Below the pieces are notes generated by a model that worked only from the letters and a program-made list of their open reading frames with translations, ran no database searches and was not told where the DNA came from. 34,452 nt of DNA from K189A clade bacterium (GTDB lineage Bacteria > Pseudomonadota > Gammaproteobacteria > Pseudomonadales > Azotimanducaceae). The DNA lies in assembly GCA_009886205.1 (NCBI GenBank), contig QXZU01000065.1, forward strand, positions 1-34,452, read 5' to 3'. The position numbers and the translations under genes are program-made. Below, piece by piece: positions 29,428 through 34,452 of the stretch; position 1 is the stretch's first letter; each line of letters opens with the position of its first letter.

Positions 29428-30633
29428 ATGACGGGTATTGTCATCATCGGCGCAGGCCATGCAGCCGGCCAAGCCGCAGCTAGCCTTCGCCAAGCAAAAT
29501 TTGAAGGCCCCATCACCATTATCGGTGACGAAGCACACGTGCCTTATCAGCGCCCACCACTCTCGAAACAATATCTAGCGGGCACTCAACTCGCTGACAA
29601 AGTTTACCTGCGTGCAGAGAAATTTTACGCGGACAAAGATATACAGCTCATGCTGGATACTAGGGCCACCCAAATCGACCCCAGTACAAAGACCATTAAC
29701 TTAGACAATGGCGAAACCATTGCTTACGAAAAACTCCTCATCAGCACAGGCTCGCGCCCGCGTAAATTAAGCATTGAGGGCAGCGACCTATCGGGTATCC
29801 ACTACCTACGGACAATGGATGATGTAGATGGCATTCGCGCAGACGTTAAGCCTGGCGCCAATCTGGTCATTGTCGGCGGCGGCTACATTGGCCTAGAGGT
29901 CGCAGCAGTTGGCATAGAACTGGGCATGAATGTCCACGTGCTAGAAATGGAAGAACGCATTTTACAGCGCGTCACCACACCTGAGATGTCGGCCTACTAC
30001 CACAAGCTGCACACTGATCGCGGCGTGCACATACACACCCAAACCGGGGTCACCGGTTTCTCCGGCAACGGTAGCGTAGAAAAAGTGTTATGTGGCGACG
30101 AAAGCTTTGATGCAGACATTGTTATTGTGGGCATTGGGATCATCCCAAATATTGAGATCGCTGAAGAGGCAGGCATTCACTGTGACAACGGCATTGTCGT
30201 AGACGACCACTGCCGCACATCGGACCCAGATATCTATGCTGCGGGTGATTGCACCAACCACCCCAACCCGTTAATGAATAAGCGCCTGCGGTTAGAGTCT
30301 GTACCCAACGCAATGGATCAAGCGCGGGTAAGTACCGCTAACATGCTCGGCGATGATAAAGTCTACGCAGCTATACCTTGGTTCTGGTCAGATCAATACG
30401 ATCTTAAACTACAGATGGTAGGCTTCTCAGCAGACGGCGACAGCCAAGTATTGCGCGGCGACATGGACACCCATCAATTCGCAATATTCTACTTAAAGGA
30501 CGGTAAAGTAGTGGCAGCGGATGCGGTTAATAGCCCGAAAGAATTTATGTTATGCAAGCAATTGGTCGGCAAGCCCGCTGACCCAGCCAAATTAGCAGAC
30601 CCAGAAACTGATCTGAAATCGCTGCTGGCGTGA
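29428..30633 (+). CDS. NAD(P)/FAD-dependent oxidoreductase, ferredoxin/rhodocoxin reductase-like
   Basis: IVIIGAGHAAGQAAASLRQ, YQRPPLSKQYL, NLVIVGGGYIGLEVAAVGIELG, IYAAGDCTNHPN. Confidence 0.92.
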   Translation: MTGIVIIGAGHAAGQAAASLRQAKFEGPITIIGDEAHVPYQRPPLSKQYLAGTQLADKVYLRAEKFYADKDIQLMLDTRATQIDPSTKTINLDNGETIAYEKLLISTGSRPRKLSIEGSDLSGIHYLRTMDDVDGIRADVKPGANLVIVGGGYIGLEVAAVGIELGMNVHVLEMEERILQRVTTPEMSAYYHKLHTDRGVHIHTQTGVTGFSGNGSVEKVLCGDESFDADIVIVGIGIIPNIEIAEEAGIHCDNGIVVDDHCRTSDPDIYAAGDCTNHPNPLMNKRLRLESVPNAMDQARVSTANMLGDDKVYAAIPWFWSDQYDLKLQMVGFSADGDSQVLRGDMDTHQFAIFYLKDGKVVAADAVNSPKEFMLCKQLVGKPADPAKLADPETDLKSLLA

Positions 30634-30676
30634 TTGGCTGAAAAACTTAAAAAGCAGAGCAGGCAAGAAAGAAAAG

Positions 30677-30702
30677 AAGGGGGGCCAACAGCCCCCTTTT
30701 TT
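30677..30702 (+). terminator. Intrinsic terminator
   Basis: aagGGGGGC-caaca-GCCCCCtttttt, 44 bp after the reductase stop. Confidence 0.85.
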
Positions 30703-30746
30703 ATTGCCAATTATTAGCAAAGCTATTTGCCCCTCTATTTACTCAC

Positions 30747-31925
30747 CTAGAGCCCGAGTACCTGCTTAGCAATAATGTTATGCTGAATTTCAGAAGAGCC
30801 ACCCGCAATAGTATAGCCGCGATGGTGGTAACGCCCGGACGCCACGTACTCGGCCCACACAGGCCCTACCGGCCCATCTCCCAAATGGCTGGAATCTTTT
30901 GGTAACGCCAAGTAGTCCACCATGCGGAACAACAACTCATCCTGCGCCTGCACTAACTCGCTGCCCTTGAGCTTTAACATACTCGGCTCTGCGCCAATTT
31001 GAGTGCCCGCGTCAGCCTCGGTCAAAATGCGCATACTGGTCATTTCCAAAGCGTGAAGGCGAATCTCTAACGCGCTAATTTCATCGCGCACACCGCTGGG
31101 CAGATCAATACCCCGTTCAATTTGAGCGGCCATCACTTCACGCACGTTGCCGAGAATACGTTTATTTTCAGCCACTCTAGAAACCATTATGCGCTCGTCA
31201 CCGAGCAAACTTTTTGCCACGGTCCAGCCACGATCCTCATCGCCTAAACGCTGACTCATCGGCACGCGCACGCCATCAAAAAACACCTGATTCCACAGGC
31301 GCTTGCCATTGAATGCATAAAGCGGCTCCACACTGACGCCCGGCGAAGAAAGATCGAACAGCACAAAACTAATGCCCTTTTGTTGCTGCACATCGTGATT
31401 GGTGCGCACCAAACAAAAAATCCAATCGGCCATTTCGGCGCCAGAAGTCCATATTTTGGAGCCCGTAACTAAATAGTCGTCACCGTCTTTATCTGCACGC
31501 GTACGCACACTGGCCAAATCTGAGCCCGCCTCAGGCTCGGAATAACCTTGGCAAAACCATAATTCTGCATTGCGGATTTTTGGCAACCAGTCGGCTTTTT
31601 GTTCGGCATTGCCATATTTAATAATAGCGGGACCCACCATATTGAAACCAAAGCCCGACAATTGCGGTGCATGATGGGCGCGACACGCAACATCAAAAAT
31701 ATGCCGCTGCACAAGATTCCAGCCTGTGCCCCCATGCTCTACCGGCCAGTGCGGCGCGGCCCAACCTCTGGCATTTAAAACTTTGGTCCAATCACCCAGC
31801 TCTTGCTTGGAAACACTGGCGCCAAAGCGCACTTTATCCGCCACTGCTTTGGGCAAGTTCTCGCATAGAAATGCCTCAACTTCTGTTTTAAAGGCCACTT
31901 GTTCCGGCGTTAAATCGAAACGCAT
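30747..31925 (-). CDS. Acyl-CoA dehydrogenase family protein
   Basis: WFCQGYSEPEAGSDLASVRTRA, GSKIWTSGAEMADWIFCLVRT, C-terminal GGSSEIQHNIIAKQVLGL. Confidence 0.93.
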   Translation of the reverse strand: MRFDLTPEQVAFKTEVEAFLCENLPKAVADKVRFGASVSKQELGDWTKVLNARGWAAPHWPVEHGGTGWNLVQRHIFDVACRAHHAPQLSGFGFNMVGPAIIKYGNAEQKADWLPKIRNAELWFCQGYSEPEAGSDLASVRTRADKDGDDYLVTGSKIWTSGAEMADWIFCLVRTNHDVQQQKGISFVLFDLSSPGVSVEPLYAFNGKRLWNQVFFDGVRVPMSQRLGDEDRGWTVAKSLLGDERIMVSRVAENKRILGNVREVMAAQIERGIDLPSGVRDEISALEIRLHALEMTSMRILTEADAGTQIGAEPSMLKLKGSELVQAQDELLFRMVDYLALPKDSSHLGDGPVGPVWAEYVASGRYHHRGYTIAGGSSEIQHNIIAKQVLGL

Positions 31926-32095
31926 ACTCTTTCTCCCAATTTTCTCTGCAAAGGATACTACCCTTAATTGAGGCTAAATCTATCACCCTGAATCAGGCCT
32001 AACCTACCGAAAGCTACCTTCACATAATCAAGACACGCAAAATGTATCCTGTGCATGGAAAAGCGAAATCTTCAAACCAGTGTTAATCTTGAGCT

Positions 32096-32584
32096 ATGCA
32101 AAACACCACTATAGAAATCAGTAAAGAATATCTGCACTTTGCCGCAGCGCACTTCACCCTGTTCAGCGCAACCGAGCGGGAAAACCTGCACGGGCACAAC
32201 TTTCAGGTGACCTTGGATGCAGACGCGCCAATGCAAGACGACGGTCTAACCTTCGACTACAACATTTTGAAGAAAGCCGTTAAACAGTTGTGTGACGATT
32301 TGGACGAGCAAGTGCTCATGCCCACGCGATCACCCTATTTAGAAATAGACGAACAAGACGACTACACTTATGTCGTTTTTAATGGCGAGCGCATTCCGTT
32401 TTTACAACGAGACCTCACCCTGCTGCCCATTCGTAACATTACGGTGGAAGAATTGGCCCAGTACCTACTAGCAAAGTTGTTGGAGCGTGAAGATATAAAG
32501 GCCTTGGACATAGATAATATGCTGTTGCGCTGCGCCTCGGGCGAAGGCCAATGGGCCAGTGCAAAATGGAGTTCTGCGGGATAA
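32096..32584 (+). CDS. 6-pyruvoyl-tetrahydropterin synthase/QueD family protein lacking the usual catalytic Cys
   Basis: YLHFAAAHFTLFSATERENLHGHNFQVTLDAD...GLTFDYNILKKAV...ITVEELAQYLLAKL; Zn-type His residues present, no CxxxHGH. Confidence 0.85.
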   Translation: MQNTTIEISKEYLHFAAAHFTLFSATERENLHGHNFQVTLDADAPMQDDGLTFDYNILKKAVKQLCDDLDEQVLMPTRSPYLEIDEQDDYTYVVFNGERIPFLQRDLTLLPIRNITVEELAQYLLAKLLEREDIKALDIDNMLLRCASGEGQWASAKWSSAG

Positions 32585-32690
32585 GGACGAAAGTAGCCCA
32601 GAATAGACATATGCCGAGCATAGCAACCAAACACCAAACAAATCTCATCTACCCTTAGATTTTGCCTTGCTGTCATCACATGGAAACGAT

Positions 32691-33386
32691 ATGAAAAATT
32701 TAGTTATTACCGGCGCAAGCTCCGGTATCGGTCAAGCCACCGCCGCGGCATTCAAAGCGACTGGCTACAATGTCATCAATTTATCTCGCACGCCTTGCCC
32801 AGAAGCGGGCGTCACGAACATTGCCTGTGACCTTTCGCAGCCTAACTTTCTGCAAGAAATATCCGCGCAGATACAGGAGCATTTAGGTGGCGTTGGAGAA
32901 ACCGTACTTATTCACAATGCAGCGCTACTGGCCAACGACAGCGTTAGCACAACTGATTCAAATGAGTTCCGAAGAATATTGGAAATTAATTTGGTCGCCC
33001 CAAACAGCCTCAACCAAATGTTGATACCACTCATGAGCAAGGGTTCTAGTATCCTTTACGTCGGCTCGACCCTAGGCGAGAAAGCAGTACCCAACAGCTT
33101 CAGTTATGTGACCAGCAAACACGCCAGCATCGGTATGATGCGCGCCACTTGCCAAGACCTAGCTGGCACCGGCATACATACAGCGTGCGTTAACCCCGGT
33201 TTCACCGACACTGAAATGCTGCGCGCCCATGTACCCGAAGATGTGATGCCACAGATCGCGGCAATGAGTGCATTTGAGCGTTTAATTCAACCCGAAGAAA
33301 TTGCACAGACCTTATTATTTGCGGCACAAAGCCCAGTACTCAACGGCGCGGCAATCAATGCCAATCTAGGCCAAATAGAGCGCTAA
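32691..33386 (+). CDS. Short-chain dehydrogenase/reductase
   Basis: MKNLVITGASSGIGQ, IHNAA, SYVTSKHA (YxxxK), VNPGFTDTEM. Start at 32691 preferred over 32667. Confidence 0.9.
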   Translation: MKNLVITGASSGIGQATAAAFKATGYNVINLSRTPCPEAGVTNIACDLSQPNFLQEISAQIQEHLGGVGETVLIHNAALLANDSVSTTDSNEFRRILEINLVAPNSLNQMLIPLMSKGSSILYVGSTLGEKAVPNSFSYVTSKHASIGMMRATCQDLAGTGIHTACVNPGFTDTEMLRAHVPEDVMPQIAAMSAFERLIQPEEIAQTLLFAAQSPVLNGAAINANLGQIER

Positions 33387-33394
33387 TTGCGCTC
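33378..33394. terminator. Possible hairpin overlapping the SDR stop codon
   Basis: GAGCGC-taatt-GCGCTC perfect 6-bp stem; loop contains the TAA stop; weak poly-T context. Confidence 0.35.
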
Positions 33395-33418
33395 GGTCTG
33401 CTGTTTAAAAAGACAGCC

Positions 33419-33835
33419 TCAATCTAGACGCAGACGCTTTCCCATACTCACCACATCTTCTATGACATAACCGAGAGACGCATAAAAGGCGACAACAGAT
33501 GCATTTGCGCTGCGCACCTGTAGGTTGATTTTCGGGCAGCCTAATTCATCTAACAGCTGCTCCGCAGCCGCCATCATTAGACGGCCATAGGACTTACGGC
33601 GATGACTGGGCGCCACAGCCAAGTAATTGATCCAACCACGATGACCCTCATAACCGGTCATCACACTGGCAACCACCTTGCCCTCGAACTCACCGAGTAA
33701 AAACTGTTCAGGACTAACAGCTAGCTTTCGTTCGATGTCTTTGCGTGGATCGTTAGCGGCAATAGTCAGATTGCAGGCACGCCATAGCGCTAACACTTGA
33801 GCGAGATCGGATGCTTGGTAAGGTCTTATTTGCAT
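33419..33835 (-). CDS. GNAT family acetyltransferase (YpeA-like)
   Basis: MQIRPYQASDLAQVLALWRACNL...INYLAVAPSHRRKSYGRLMMAAAEQLLDELGCPKINLQVRSANASVVAFYASLGY. Confidence 0.92.
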   Translation of the reverse strand: MQIRPYQASDLAQVLALWRACNLTIAANDPRKDIERKLAVSPEQFLLGEFEGKVVASVMTGYEGHRGWINYLAVAPSHRRKSYGRLMMAAAEQLLDELGCPKINLQVRSANASVVAFYASLGYVIEDVVSMGKRLRLD

Positions 33836-33901
33836 AGCTGTCCCATTTTGAGGTTAAAAAAATTTCCACAAATGACACAACACTAGACACATCCTAACCC
33901 G

Positions 33902-34401
33902 CTAAACGCAACTTTTTGCTTCCAGCATTGAGTTTTTGCTAACGCCAATTTGCTTGATATGTAAGTACATACGCCAGTACAGCGCTGTAGACCAAGCGAG
34001 CAGTAGAATACTGTCCCAAGACCTTGGTTGAGCCTCTGCTTTTACGAGCACATAGGTATCAGCAGACAAGTACACCACTAACAAAGGAAGGATGTAAACC
34101 GTAAATCTGACCTCCAAGACGAAGCCGATAGAGAAATACCTCACCAGAAAATCAACCCCACCAATAGAGCCGTTTGCTTTGAAAGCAAAAATTGTACCTA
34201 CGAGAATGATGAGTACATTAATCGCATTAACAGCTATATCCTAGGCGCTTTCGCGTCTTAACTCAAAAGGCACATGCGTCAAAAACTCAAAACTGATGAC
34301 GCTAAACGCTAGGTAGATTAGCGCATAAAAAAACGATCTTTTTCTATAAAGCGGTCCGCTCGAATATCTTCCTTTAACTTTTCTATATTCCAAAAGTGCA
34401 T
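33902..34401 (-). pseudogene. Decayed small multi-TM protein gene (frameshift + premature amber)
   Basis: Manual three-frame reading: ATG at 34401 gives MHFWNIEKLKEDIRADRFIEKDRFF; shift at the 7-T run (plus A7, 34327-34333) continues YALIYLAFSVISFEFLTHVPFELRRESA*DIAVNAINVLIILVGTIFAFKANGSIGGVDFLV, then RYFSIGFVLEVRF... to the stop at 33902. In-frame TAG at 34243-34241. Confidence 0.75.
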
Positions 34402-34452
34402 CTATTCCTCGCCTGTGAAGTAGACTTTTTAGCTGATCTCAATCAGCCGCTG

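Overview
34.4 kb of gammaproteobacterial-type chromosome. It is mostly conserved housekeeping DNA with some accessory modules between. Left to right: 5'-truncated Na+/solute symporter plus a translationally coupled small membrane protein; GST; shikimate-kinase-like protein; DksA/TraR zinc-finger protein preceded by a degenerate 12-bp tandem repeat; MoxR AAA+ ATPase + CoxE-like VWA pair; complete opp-type ABC operon (SBP, B, C, D, F), whose OppC-like permease carries a ~150 aa FnIII-like periplasmic insertion; small Gly-rich RRM protein; NUDIX; ABM monooxygenase; CobT/CobS-type VWA/AAA+ pair; SixA-like phosphatase; the conserved holA-lptE-leuS-lnt-corC-ybeY-ybeZ-miaB block; DUF1820 protein; alpha-hydroxy-acid oxidase; ferredoxin-reductase-like flavoprotein; acyl-CoA dehydrogenase; a PTPS/QueD-family protein lacking the usual catalytic Cys followed by an SDR; GNAT; and a decayed membrane-protein gene (frameshift + amber) at the right end. 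I saw no CRISPR array, tRNA, rRNA, transposase or phage structural gene. The best second-look items are the OppC FnIII insertion, the Cys-less PTPS + SDR pair, the two AAA+/VWA couples, the 12-bp repeat upstream of the dksA-like gene, and the right-end pseudogene. None is proven to be a new system from sequence reading alone.
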